Assembly (NCBI GenBank): GCA_003709165.1
Contig: RDRZ01000012.1
Span: forward strand, 1-57,807
Direction of reading: 5' to 3'
DNA length: 57,807 nt
Source: Flavobacteriaceae bacterium PRS1
GTDB taxonomy: Bacteria; Bacteroidota; Bacteroidia; Flavobacteriales; Flavobacteriaceae
Position numbers and translations under genes: made by a program. Within the stretch, counting starts at the first letter, position 1; each line of letters opens with the position of its first letter. Of the stretch, positions 46,192-55,520 are shown piece after piece. The notes under the pieces are model-generated. The model did not search any database, was not told the origin of the DNA, and was given only the letters and a program-made list of their open reading frames with translations.

Positions 46192-47064
46192 CTACAAATA
46201 GAACTTGTAACCTAAAGAAATATTGCTCGAAAAATTATCTTTATTATTTAAAAACAGAGCAAGCAGTTCGTTATAGGATAATGTGATAAAACTATGGTTC
46301 GTTATTCTAAAGTCTGCACCAACTCCAAAAATAAAGGGGACAGTAAAGCCGTTTTCAGATATTTCTTTTTCTAATAAAACATCTATGTCAAAAAAGGTAA
46401 TGGTTTGTTTGTTGAAATTATAAGTTGCAGCTAACACGTTGGCATAAACAGAGAATGTCTTCTTTTTAAGAAATCGAAACCGATAACCAAGACCCAGTTG
46501 AGTTTGAGAATATTTAAAAGCATCACTTTGAAATCTATGTTGAAACTGAAAATATATAGAATGGCGAGGAATATTTTTGGCTTCAAAAACTTCAATTTCT
46601 GCTCCAATAAGTATATTATTTGTGTTATTAATATTCTTTATAAAAGGGCTATTGGTTATACCACCAAAAATTAAAAGTAAAGATTGTAAAACGGCATCAT
46701 TGGTGGCTAAATAATCAGGATCTTGTAAACTATTATATTTATTTATAAAATTCCTTAAACTATATAGTGTGAGATTTACTTTGTCTGTGCTTAATCTACT
46801 GCCTTTTGTAAGATTATTTAAGGTTACTTTGTATTCTTTTTGAAACTTTTTGGTGTTGCCTTAGGTGTTTACCAGTTCAGTTATCATGCTATCTTTTCTA
46901 ATAAAATAGCGATATTTCCGATCAAAAATATTCCAGAGTAAATCAATAGTTCCATTTACTTCAGTTTTTAATTCGTATGTTTTTCCATTAATGGTGTATT
47001 GTTTTTGTGCTAAAGCAGAAAAACTAAAACCTACAAACAGTATTAAAAAAAGTATCTTTTTCAT
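46192..47064 (-). pseudogene. Outer membrane protein of unknown family with internal stop
   Basis: From ATG 47064 one frame runs about 290 codons: a signal peptide (MKKILFLILFVGFSFSALAQ), a charged middle part, then amphipathic strands ending NISLGYKFYL, typical of a beta barrel. A single TAA at 46861-46863 follows ITELVNT; the frame then continues without further stops to 46192. An upstream ATG at 47085 adds seven residues before the signal and is less likely. I do not recognise the family. Confidence 0.7.
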
Positions 47065-47115
47065 TTGTAACAGATTTTGGGGCAATTGTAAAGCTATAAA
47101 AAATAAATAAACTTT

Positions 47116-48243
47116 TTACTGTTTGAAAGACCTCTCTTTCCATTTAAATTCAAAAAATATAGATTTTACAGCAATATAAACACTAAAAAACGGGTATAAA
47201 AAACTACTAATTATGTAATTTTTTATATTTAGTTTTTGATTAAAAAAGTGAGCAGATTTGTGTATTAGAAACAAATCAAAAAAGAATTTTACAATAAAAA
47301 TGAAGATTAAAATCTCAAATTTTATAATATTAAGTATAGTAAATATGGCAAGGCTAATAATTATAGCATTCATAGATAAAACGAAAAGTCCAACTAACTT
47401 CCCGAATGAATTATTGTAAGAAGCTGTTTTAGCAGCCCAACGTATACGTTGCTGAATTAAATTTGTAACAGAATCTTGTGATTTTGTACTAACCAAAGCA
47501 TTTAAAGATTTTAAACACATTATTTTTTTTGGATGTTTTATTAAAAACTTTTCCATTAAAAAAATATCGTCACCACTTGCAATATTTGTATTGCCTTCAA
47601 ATCCTTTAAGCAATTTAAACTCTTCTTTTTTATACGTTAGGTTTGCGCCATTACATAAGAACGGTTTTCCAATTCCAAATCCAGCTATGGTTGAGCTCTG
47701 TAAACTTAAAAAATCAAGTAATTGAAACTGTTCAAAAAAAGTATTACTTACAGAATATGTAACTGGAGCTATAATCATTTCAGGATTATGTTTTTGAATA
47801 AAAGCATCTAGCGTTTTTAACCACAATTTTGGCACAATACAATCAGCATCAGTTGTAATAATCCATTCGTTTTTTGCACTGTGAATTGCTGTTGTAATCG
47901 CATCTTTTTTAGGGGAATTAGTTAATCGTATGTTTTTTTTATTTTCAATGCTTAATGTATGATGTTGTGTTTTAAAATCATGTATAATTTCGACTGAATC
48001 GTCCTCAGAAGTATCATCAATAAAAAGAATTTCAAATAAATGTTTTGGATACTCTAATTCAGAAAGTGATTGTAATAAATCGGGTAAGTTTTCGGATTCA
48101 TTTCTAAAAGGGATTACGATTGAAAATTTGGTTTCTTCAACTAAAAATTGCTTTTTAAATACTTCAACTTTATCAAATCCAATAATAAAATATCCGATTA
48201 AGCTACAGTAAAAAAATGTAAAAACGAAAATTATCAACATCAT
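47116..48243 (-). CDS. Family 2 glycosyltransferase, membrane bound
   Basis: The 375 residues have one N-terminal helix and a GT-A domain (FSIVIPFRNESENLPDLLQ, ILFIDDTSEDDS, WIITTDADC with the DxD motif, GDDIFLMEKFL, QQRIRWAAK). Two to three C-terminal helices follow. It matches processive or lipid-linked sugar transferases; donor and acceptor are unknown. The gene starts 5 bases after the stop of a flippase-like gene that carries a frameshift, so the pair probably acts on one surface glycolipid. Confidence 0.9.
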   Translation of the reverse strand: MMLIIFVFTFFYCSLIGYFIIGFDKVEVFKKQFLVEETKFSIVIPFRNESENLPDLLQSLSELEYPKHLFEILFIDDTSEDDSVEIIHDFKTQHHTLSIENKKNIRLTNSPKKDAITTAIHSAKNEWIITTDADCIVPKLWLKTLDAFIQKHNPEMIIAPVTYSVSNTFFEQFQLLDFLSLQSSTIAGFGIGKPFLCNGANLTYKKEEFKLLKGFEGNTNIASGDDIFLMEKFLIKHPKKIMCLKSLNALVSTKSQDSVTNLIQQRIRWAAKTASYNNSFGKLVGLFVLSMNAIIISLAIFTILNIIKFEILIFIFIVKFFFDLFLIHKSAHFFNQKLNIKNYIISSFLYPFFSVYIAVKSIFFEFKWKERSFKQ

Positions 48244-48247
48244 AAGT

Positions 48248-49232
48248 TTAGTCTATATTATCAGAATCTATGGTTTTATAATAATCAAAATTTAAAACAT
48301 AAAAACCACCAAACACGTTTGGCAACACAAAATTTAGTATCCACATAAGTGTTACAATACTTAAAATAGTTAACTCATTAACAGCAATAAAACTAAACAA
48401 ATACAAAGCGATACTTCCTTTAATAACAACATCAAACACAAAAATTGTTGGAATAATTGAAGACAGTAAATACATCGTAGTAATTACAATCATCGCATTA
48501 AAATAAGAGGCATTAACGTCAAAAATATGTAATAAATAATAAAATTGAAACGAAAAAATAAGATATCTAATAACCGAAAAAAGAACATTTTTAAAATTAA
48601 TTTTTGAAGAAATATTTAAAACATAAGTTTTTATATTTTGTATAGAAAATTCTTTAATTTGAAACTTTTTTTGTTTAAAAAAAAAAGATGATAAAGGCTA
48701 TAATTAAAGCCGTAAGTGTTATTAAATAAAATAATTTAATAGGCGAAATATCAATATCGTATTTATAAATAAACAAAGGAAAACCAATAACACCAAATAG
48801 TAAAGTTGTACTCATTTGAGACATATTTCCAATTAAATTTAAAAGTAGAACACGTTTTCTTAAATGTTTGATAAAATATATGGCTTTGGCACCATATTCA
48901 CCAATTCTATTTGGTGTAAAGAGCGAAGCAGTATGAGCAGCCAAACTTTGTTTAAAAGCTTCAAAAAATGTAACTTTTTTAATAGAAGACACCAAATTCT
49001 GCCATTTCAGAATTTCAAAAAACCAGTTAAAAATGCTTAAAAAGAGCACAAAAAGTATGTTTTTAAGCAAAAAAACGTCATTTTTCATCAAAAATGCAAT
49101 AAAAACACTAAAATTGAGATTATCATTATGAGCTAATTTATGGTATATAAAATAACAGGCTCCAACAACAATACTTAATTTAATAAGTGCAAAAAATAAT
49201 TGTTTAGTTTTGTTAGGTACAGTTCCTTGCAT
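48248..49232 (-). pseudogene. Flippase-like (lysylphosphatidylglycerol synthase TM) protein, frameshifted
   Basis: ATG 49232 begins a multi-helix protein (KLSIVVGACYFIYHKL, TASLFTPNRIGEYGAKAIYF with the family PxRxGE motif). The frame ends in the A10 run at 48677-48686. Removing one base there joins it to FKQKKFQIKEFSIQNI and onward to the C-terminal helices ending at 48248. The family moves or modifies lipids, for example as glycan flippases. A homopolymer this long is a common sequencing error and also a possible phase-variable tract. An ATG at 49295 would overlap the divergent gene. Confidence 0.8.
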
Positions 49233-49285
49233 TTGGATTAAATTATCATTTAGAGAACAACACAAATTAAAACTATTATTACTAT

Positions 49286-49930
49286 ATGACCTCAAATTTT
49301 AAGAAATATACCAATATTGTTCTGCTTCTTGGTTTCATATTAGTTTCAGTTATTGGATATGCACAGACGGAAACAAATAAATGGAAATTACAATTGGCAT
49401 TTGGTTTTAATTATCCAAATGTTGGTGGTTTTGTTTCAGGATTTGAAGCAAAACCGATTAATTTTCCGACGATTAATATTGGTGTACAACATATGTTTAC
49501 AAAGACTAAAGGCGTAAAATTAGATTTTGGTTACAATAGGTTTTCTAATGCAGATAATTCAGCAGAATTTAAAACCAACTATTCAAGAATCAATGCTCAA
49601 TTTGTGTATGATGCAACTCTGGTTTTCGAGTTTTTACCAACTAAAATTGGGTTGGTTGGGTATATTGGTCCAGGATTTAGCATTGTAAAACCTTTAGGGA
49701 ATTTTGGAGCAAATAAAACATCTTTTTTAAATGCAATAGCTGGAGTTGAAATACACTATAATGTATCTAAAACATTTTCGGTGTTTACAGATGTTTCTTA
49801 TATATACAGTTTTTCTGGAGATAAGACCTATAATCCAATTTCAGAAGGTTTTGGTACATTTAATGGAAATTTATTTGCTGTAACCTTTGGGGTTTCTGTA
49901 TCTTTAAGCGGTTGTTATTATTGCGATTAA
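49286..49930 (+). CDS. Small outer-membrane beta-barrel protein
   Basis: The 214 residues have a signal peptide (cleavage near GYAQT) and alternating strands of an eight-strand OmpA-like barrel: KLQLAFGFNYPNVGG, GVKLDFGYNRFS, VGYIGPGFSIV. The last residues (SLSGCYYCD) contain two cysteines, like the end of the PorG-like protein at 12919-13611. No precise function is known. Its stop overlaps the ruvC start by one base (TAATG), so the two are translationally coupled. Confidence 0.8.
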   Translation: MTSNFKKYTNIVLLLGFILVSVIGYAQTETNKWKLQLAFGFNYPNVGGFVSGFEAKPINFPTINIGVQHMFTKTKGVKLDFGYNRFSNADNSAEFKTNYSRINAQFVYDATLVFEFLPTKIGLVGYIGPGFSIVKPLGNFGANKTSFLNAIAGVEIHYNVSKTFSVFTDVSYIYSFSGDKTYNPISEGFGTFNGNLFAVTFGVSVSLSGCYYCD

Positions 49931-50484
49931 TGAGTAAAGACAAAATTATATTAGGCATTGACCCTGGAACCACAATTATGGGTTTTGGAATTATAAAAGT
50001 GGTCAATAAAAAGATGGAATTTATTCAACTTAATGAATTAAATCTCAAAAAATATGACGACCATTATTTAAAACTGAAACTTATTTTTGAACGCACTGTA
50101 GAACTTATAGACACACATCATCCAGACGAAATAGCTATTGAAGCACCTTTTTTTGGTAAGAATGTACAAAGTATGCTTAAATTAGGTCGTGCTCAAGGTG
50201 TTGCAATGGCAGCAGGATTATCTCGTGAAATTCCAATAACCGAATATTCACCTAAAAAAATTAAAATGGCAATTACAGGAAACGGAAATGCCAGTAAAGA
50301 GCAAGTTGCAAAAATGCTGCAAACCTTATTGAGTTTAAAAACATTACCAAAAAATTTCGATGCAACAGATGGTCTCGCAGCTGCAGTTTGTCATTTTTTT
50401 AATGCCGGTAGAATTACTGTTGGGAAAAACTATTCTGGTTGGAGTGCTTTTGTTAAACAGAATGAAAATAGAGTGAAAAAGTAA
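49930..50484 (+). CDS. ruvC: Crossover junction endodeoxyribonuclease RuvC
   Basis: RuvC cuts Holliday junctions during recombination repair. The 184 residues show the first catalytic Asp in ILGIDPGTTIMGFG, the Glu of AIEAPFFGKN and the late Asp pair in FDATDGLAAAVCHF. ATG 49930 is used because an upstream start at 49912 lies inside the previous gene and adds six residues before the conserved beginning. Confidence 0.96.
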   Translation: MSKDKIILGIDPGTTIMGFGIIKVVNKKMEFIQLNELNLKKYDDHYLKLKLIFERTVELIDTHHPDEIAIEAPFFGKNVQSMLKLGRAQGVAMAAGLSREIPITEYSPKKIKMAITGNGNASKEQVAKMLQTLLSLKTLPKNFDATDGLAAAVCHFFNAGRITVGKNYSGWSAFVKQNENRVKK

Positions 50485-50586
50485 GCAGTAACGAGTCGAA
50501 GTTTTCAGTTAGTTTTTTTATTAAAAATATGAAAGTGATATGTACAAGAAAAATACCAAAAATTAAATACCAAATTGATTAATTTT

Positions 50587-50649
50587 CACTGAACACTGAA
50601 CACTGAACACTGAACACTGAACACTGAACACTAAACACTGAACACTGAA
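50587..50649. repeat. Nine tandem CACTGAA heptamers before hemW
   Basis: Nine head-to-tail 7-base units run from 50587 to 50649, all CACTGAA except the seventh (CACTAAA). The final A is the first base of the hemW ATG. The array therefore forms the immediate leader. No spacers exist, so it is not a CRISPR array. Confidence 0.9.
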
Positions 50650-51797
50650 TGAGCGGAATCTACATACATATTCCATTTTGTAAGCAAGCCTGTTACTATT
50701 GTGATTTTCATTTTTCAACCTCGTTAAAAAAGAAAGATGAACTTGTTAAAGCTTTAGCAAAAGAATTAATATTACGAAAAGGTGAATTACAAAACCAAAC
50801 CATTGAAACCATTTATTTTGGAGGCGGAACACCTTCATTATTGACGATTGATGAATTACGATTGTTGATTGATTCAATTTATCTAAATTATTTTGTTAGT
50901 GATAATCCGGAAATCACTATTGAAGCCAATCCAGATGACCTATCAAAACAAAAATTAAACGACTTAACAACTTCACGAATTAACAGATTAAGTATTGGTA
51001 TTCAATCTTTTTTTGAAGATGATTTGCAAAGCATGAATCGCGCACATTCTTCTCAAGAGGCGAAACAATGTTTAGAAGAAGCAACAAAACACTTCAGTAA
51101 TATTACAATCGATTTAATTTATGGTATTCCAAATATGAGTATCGAAAAATGGAATGAAAACCTACAAACTACTTTTAGTTTTGGTGTAAATCATATATCA
51201 AGTTATGCCTTGACTGTTGAACCTAAAACTGCATTGGCGAGTTTTATTAAAAAAGGTACTTATCCACCAATTGATGACGATTTAGCATTGCAACATTTTG
51301 ATTTATTAATGGCTGAAACTGAACAGCAAGGTTTTGTACATTATGAGATTTCAAACTTCGGAAAAAAAGGGTATTTTTCAAAACACAACACAAGTTATTG
51401 GCAAGGAAAATCCTATTTAGGCATTGGTCCTTCGGCACACTCGTTTAACGGAAAGCAACGCAGTTGGAATGTTTCAAACAATACAATGTATATTAAAAGC
51501 ATTCAAGATAATACATTACCAAGTAAAGTTGAAACCTTGTCAAAACAAGATAGATACAACGAATATTTAATGACTGGTTTGCGTACCATTTGGGGAGTTT
51601 CTTTAAACAAAATAGGAACTGATTTCGGAATTGATTTCAAGGAACATTTAATTGCTTCCGCTAAAAAGTTTATAAATCAAGAGTTACTTATAATAGAGGA
51701 TTGTAAAACTGAACAAGGTATAAGCATCTTAAAGCCAACAAAAAAAGGTAAATTCTTGATAGACGGAATTGCTTCAGATTTGTTTATCCTGAACTAG
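50649..51797 (+). CDS. hemW: Radical SAM heme chaperone HemW
   Basis: The 382 residues begin IYIHIPFCKQACYYCDFHF, with the 4Fe-4S cysteines in CxxxCxxC (11, 15, 18). GGGTPSLL, EANPDDL, IDLIYGIPNMS and GIGPSAHSF follow. This pattern is typical of HemW (formerly annotated as HemN-like coproporphyrinogen oxidase), which handles heme delivery rather than porphyrin oxidation. The start codon overlaps the last heptamer of a tandem repeat. Confidence 0.95.
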   Translation: MSGIYIHIPFCKQACYYCDFHFSTSLKKKDELVKALAKELILRKGELQNQTIETIYFGGGTPSLLTIDELRLLIDSIYLNYFVSDNPEITIEANPDDLSKQKLNDLTTSRINRLSIGIQSFFEDDLQSMNRAHSSQEAKQCLEEATKHFSNITIDLIYGIPNMSIEKWNENLQTTFSFGVNHISSYALTVEPKTALASFIKKGTYPPIDDDLALQHFDLLMAETEQQGFVHYEISNFGKKGYFSKHNTSYWQGKSYLGIGPSAHSFNGKQRSWNVSNNTMYIKSIQDNTLPSKVETLSKQDRYNEYLMTGLRTIWGVSLNKIGTDFGIDFKEHLIASAKKFINQELLIIEDCKTEQGISILKPTKKGKFLIDGIASDLFILN

Positions 51798-51827
51798 ATT
51801 CAGAATCTTTTTAATAGAAACTTAATT

Positions 51828-52112
51828 ATGAAAGAAGGTTATACTTACATTTTATCAAACAAAAACAGAACTGTTCTTTATGTTGGTGCGACAGAAAAAT
51901 TAAAACAAAGAGTAGAATTACACATACAAGGTAAAGCAACTTTGTTCACAAAAAAATATAGTGTTAATGAATTAATGTATTTTGAAAAATCCTCTAAATA
52001 TCATGAGGCTTTTGTTAGAGAAAAACAATTAAAAAATTGGAAGCGAGAATGGAAATGGAACTTAATAAAGACTATCAATCCTGAATTAAAAAACCTATAT
52101 TTGGAATTGTAA
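51828..52112 (+). CDS. GIY-YIG nuclease-domain protein
   Basis: The 94 residues are a single GIY-YIG domain of the UPF0213/YhbQ type: GYTYILSNKNRTVLYVGAT (GIY and YIG positions read YTY and YVG), the Arg/His region KQRVELH and the conserved Glu in HEAFVREKQLKNWKREWK. Small proteins of this kind are common in Bacteroidota and their targets are unknown. It lies between hemW and a cyclase gene on the same strand. Confidence 0.9.
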   Translation: MKEGYTYILSNKNRTVLYVGATEKLKQRVELHIQGKATLFTKKYSVNELMYFEKSSKYHEAFVREKQLKNWKREWKWNLIKTINPELKNLYLEL

Positions 52113-52148
52113 ATAGTATCGAAAGATACTGAAACAAGTTCAGTATAA

Positions 52149-52895
52149 ATGCTAGCAACCATACAATACAACTCCAAAAAATACCAAATAGATTTAACGA
52201 AACCAATCGATATTTCAATACCTTTAAAAGCTTCCAAACAGAACGTAAACGCATGGTATTTAGAAGAACCAAAAATAGAACCTGTAAAAGTTGAAAAGTG
52301 GATCGCAAGTGTTAAAGAAGGCGCATCAGTAAATTTTAATAATATTGAGTTTAACCCTCATGCGCATGGTACTCATACGGAGTGTGTTGGGCATATTACT
52401 GAAGAATTTCTTTCGATAAACAAAAGTTTAAAACAGTTTTTCTTTCTTGCCGAAGTCATAACAGTTGCTCCAGAAAAGCTAAATAACGATTTTGTAATTT
52501 CAAAAAAACAATTACAGTTTGCTTTAGGAAACAGAAAACGAGATGCCGTTGTTATTAGAACAATTCCGAATACAACCGAAAAATTATCTAAACAATATTC
52601 TAATACTAATCCGCCTTTTTTATTAGAAGAAGCCGCTAAATATTTAAGAGAAAAAGATGTAAAGCATTTGCTTATCGATTTACCAAGTGTTGATAAAGAA
52701 AAGGATGATGGCAAACTTTTGGCACACAAAGCCTTTTGGAATACTTCAGGAAAAACCAGATTTGATGCTACAATAACCGAGTTTATTTTTGTGCCAAATG
52801 CAGTTAAAGACGGTACTTATTTTCTTAATCTTCAAATAGCACCTTTTGAAAATGATGCCACACCAAGTAAACCAATTTTATATAGAATTGAGTAA
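52149..52895 (+). CDS. Cyclase/kynurenine formamidase-like hydrolase
   Basis: The 248 residues contain the metal-binding signature of the cyclase family in HAHGTHTECVGHI (HxGTHxExxxH), an upstream DISIPL strand and a C-terminal FDATITEFIFVP. Such enzymes hydrolyse N-formylkynurenine, isatin or similar amides; the substrate here is unknown. Just upstream (52113-52148) is a short hairpin-forming stretch around ACTGAAACAAGTTCAGT. Confidence 0.85.
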   Translation: MLATIQYNSKKYQIDLTKPIDISIPLKASKQNVNAWYLEEPKIEPVKVEKWIASVKEGASVNFNNIEFNPHAHGTHTECVGHITEEFLSINKSLKQFFFLAEVITVAPEKLNNDFVISKKQLQFALGNRKRDAVVIRTIPNTTEKLSKQYSNTNPPFLLEEAAKYLREKDVKHLLIDLPSVDKEKDDGKLLAHKAFWNTSGKTRFDATITEFIFVPNAVKDGTYFLNLQIAPFENDATPSKPILYRIE

Positions 52896-52952
52896 AAACG
52901 GAAATTTTAACTAATAAAAATTCTTCCCATTAGGGAGTTTAGGATTGAATTC

Positions 52953-53314
52953 ATGAACATAGAACAACTTCGAGATTATTGTTTAAGCAAAAAACACGTT
53001 ACTGAACATTTTCCTTTTGATGATGATGTTTTAGTATTTAAAGTTTTAAATAAAATGTTTGTATTGACATCTCTAAAAAATGGGAAGAAGGCGACCCTTT
53101 TATTAATTTAAAATGCAATCCAGATTATGCTCAAGAACTTCGTGAAGAATTTGAAAGTATAAAAACAGGCTGGCACATGAATAAAAAGCTTTGGAATTCG
53201 GTTTATATACACGAAGGAGATTTAAAACCAAAATTTATTCTCGAACTTATAGACCATTCCTACGATATGGTTTTCAAAGGAATACCAAAAAAGATTAAGG
53301 ATAATTTAAAATAA
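52953..53314 (+). pseudogene. MmcQ/YjbR-family protein with frameshift
   Basis: ATG 52953 starts MNIEQLRDYCLSKKHVTEHF, the beginning of the MmcQ/YjbR family (about 120 residues, DNA-binding-like fold). In the A6 run at 53075-53080 one A is missing, so the frame ends early at TAA 53099-53110. With the base restored it continues KKWEEGDPFINLKCNPDYA to GIPKKIKDNLK and stops at 53314. Confidence 0.82.
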
Positions 53315-53499
53315 ACCAACTTCTCAAATTTATTAAAGTGCTTAATTTTTTGTATATTATGCAATGATAATGATATCTACTTAAGTATTCACAATATGTT
53401 TGTGTATTAAGGTTGTGCTTTAAATATTTAATTATCATTGTCTTATATTTTAGAATAGTATTTAATAAACCATCATACAAATTTTAATTTATTCAGATT

Positions 53500-53565
53500 A
53501 TGAAACGAGCAAGTTTAAGTCTTAATCACCAAAGGAAAATGATTAATAGCGAACAGTCCCGATAA
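53500..53565 (+). other. Possible 21-codon reading frame with leader-like sequence
   Basis: ATG 53500 opens MKRASLSLNHQRKMINSEQ, then SR and stop. The Ser/Leu-rich basic start followed by NSEQ recalls leader peptides of small natural-product precursors of Bacteroidota, which usually go on to a double glycine and a core. Here the frame stops inside a palindromic repeat. This is a weak resemblance, and it may not be translated. Confidence 0.2.
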
Positions 53566-53574
53566 TTATCGGGA
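53557..53574. repeat. Perfect palindrome TCCCGATAATTATCGGGA
   Basis: Eighteen bases, fully self-complementary. Variants (CCCGATAGCTATCG and CCCGATAACTATCG) lie in the tails of tRNA-Asp repeats 2 and 3, and half of one in the IS982 remnant near 21165. It is a dispersed palindrome family. Confidence 0.75.
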
Positions 53575-53603
53575 TGACCTATAAAAACAATAAATTTAAT
53601 TAC

Positions 53604-54443
53604 ATGAAAACAACCAATCATTTTTTTAAGGGAATAATCGTAGTATGCTTATTGATTACTGTTTCAATTTTTTCTCAAGAACAACTATATATTAATGTCA
53701 CAACCATGCACAGGAATATGAATCTTGAAGATTTTTCAATGGATGAATGGAAAACCGTAGAGGTAGAGTATCATGAAAAGGTAACTATGAAGAATGAGTA
53801 TATATTGTCATCCACTACTTTACTGCATTATTTTACTTCAGATAATTCTGAAGTAGTTTTTATAACGGTATATCCTTCTTGGACAGCAATTGAAGAGGCA
53901 ACTAAAAGAAATGAAGAACTCGAAAAAGAAGCCTGGCCAGACGAAGAAACAAGAAAGGCCTTTTTTAAGAACCAAAGAACCTATTATGCAAACGAACATT
54001 CCGACGAAATATATATAACTATTCCAGGCGTCAAAGCTTTGGAAGAAACAGATTTACCTTTAATTTACTATGTAAGAACAAGTTATTTTGCTTATCCTGA
54101 AGATAGTGATGGTGCGTATAATGACGAGTTTATGAGTATGCTTAATGAGTATAACGAAGCTGTAACACATAAAAACGATTACTACAAAGGCTACTATCCA
54201 CAAGTTCATTTTTACGGAGCAGACCGCACCGAATTTGTTGAAGTGTTTATAACCGAAACTTTGGCCGAATTAGAAAGAGGTATTTCCAATCAAGGTAAAC
54301 TGTTTAGAGCACATTGGGAAGGCGATGATAGACAGAAAGAATATCGTATGGTAATGGGTAAATTCCTAACAGGAATTCATGGAGACAGAATTTACAGTTC
54401 GGTTCCAGAATTGAATAAAACCATAGAAGATCCTGAAGAATAG
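53604..54443 (+). CDS. Secreted two-domain protein of unknown function, paralogue 1
   Basis: ATG 53604 gives a signal peptide (MKTTNHFFKGIIVVCLLITV, cleaved near IFSQ); the ATG ten codons upstream lies at the edge of a palindromic repeat. The mature 255 residues repeat the same kind of domain twice: each half has a Trp- or Asn-rich strand, then RNEELEKEAWPDEETR or GKLFRAHWEGD, then YYANEHSDEIY or KFLTGIHGDRIYS. The shape suggests two dimeric alpha-beta barrel (ABM/NIPSNAP-like) folds. The function is unknown. A close paralogue follows. Confidence 0.75.
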   Translation: MKTTNHFFKGIIVVCLLITVSIFSQEQLYINVTTMHRNMNLEDFSMDEWKTVEVEYHEKVTMKNEYILSSTTLLHYFTSDNSEVVFITVYPSWTAIEEATKRNEELEKEAWPDEETRKAFFKNQRTYYANEHSDEIYITIPGVKALEETDLPLIYYVRTSYFAYPEDSDGAYNDEFMSMLNEYNEAVTHKNDYYKGYYPQVHFYGADRTEFVEVFITETLAELERGISNQGKLFRAHWEGDDRQKEYRMVMGKFLTGIHGDRIYSSVPELNKTIEDPEE

Positions 54444-54634
54444 AAATGTTTAGTTTGAACGTATAAACTTTTTTAAGAATACAGCGGTATTCGAGTGTTA
54501 TTTTTTTGTACATTTGGCACAATCGATAAATTTAATCTCCCCTTTTCATTGATTAATAACGAAATTAAAGGTTTCCTCAAATCTTAGAATAGTAATTAAT
54601 TTTAATCATTATACTAACTAAATTTTAAACAATT

Positions 54635-55471
54635 ATGAAAACAACCAACTGATTTTTTATTGCTCTAACAGCTATGTTATTGCTATTTTCAACAACTACT
54701 TTTGCTCAAGACGATACACAACCAGAAACAATGTATTATACAGTAACAACAATGCACTGGAACTTGGATTACGAAGATTGGGATAAGGATACATGGATAG
54801 CTGTACAAAAAGAATATATGGATAACGTCACTATGAAGAATGAACACATTTTGTCAGCATCGTATTATTTTCACCATACATCTCCTGATAATACAGAATT
54901 ACTCTATGTTCAAGGATATGCATCATGGAATGCCATAGATAAAGCCTCTGACAGAAATGGAGAACTTGCAAGAGAGCATTGGGCAGACACTACTGCTCGT
55001 AGAGAATATTTTACAAAACGTAATGCGTATTATGCAAATAAGCATTCCGATGAAATATATAGTGTTACTCCAGGAACTAAAACTTTTGCAGAAGCTCCAA
55101 AAGACGGTATGATACTTTATGTGCGTAAGAGTCATGCAGCATTTCCGAGTGATGGATCAGGAAAAGAGTTTAGAGAGTTACGTGATGGTTATTTAGAAAA
55201 TATAATCAATAAAAATGAACTTATTAAGGCCTATTTCCCTCATGCACATTTTTATGGAGCAGATAGTACTGATAGAATTGAAGCATTTTTCTTTGATAAT
55301 TTAGCAGATTTTGATAAACATTTTGAAAGAAATGGAGAACTTGCTAAAGAAGCATGGCCAGATGAAGCTGCACGAAAAGATAGAGGTAAAAGAGTTGCTA
55401 AATATTTTTCAGGAGTACATAGTGATGCTATTTACACTTTTGTAGGTGGACTAAATAAAACTAATCAATAA
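54635..55471 (+). pseudogene. Paralogue 2 of the two-domain secreted protein, stop in codon 6
   Basis: ATG 54635 opens MKTTN exactly as in paralogue 1, then TGA at 54650-54652, then FFIALTAMLLLFSTTTFAQDD in the same frame. The rest is intact to 55471. Translation could still begin at ATG 54674, leaving a short signal (MLLLFSTTTFAQ), so the protein may still be made. The two halves align well: RNGELAREHWADTTARR...YYANKHSDEIY and RNGELAKEAWPDEAARK...KYFSGVHSDAIY. A -7 box TACATTTG lies at 54509-54516. Confidence 0.75.
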
Positions 55472-55489
55472 AAAGTTTTCACTAAAAAT

Positions 55490-55520
55490 AAAAAAGGACA
55501 CAAATTGTTTCCTTTTTTAT
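55490..55520. terminator. Bidirectional terminator
   Basis: AAAAAAGGA (55490-55498) pairs with TCCTTTTTT (55510-55518). It lies between two convergent genes and serves either one. Confidence 0.7.

Noticed and set aside
50587-50649. CRISPR-like array
   Set aside because: Units are 7 bases, head to tail, with no spacers and no cas genes nearby.
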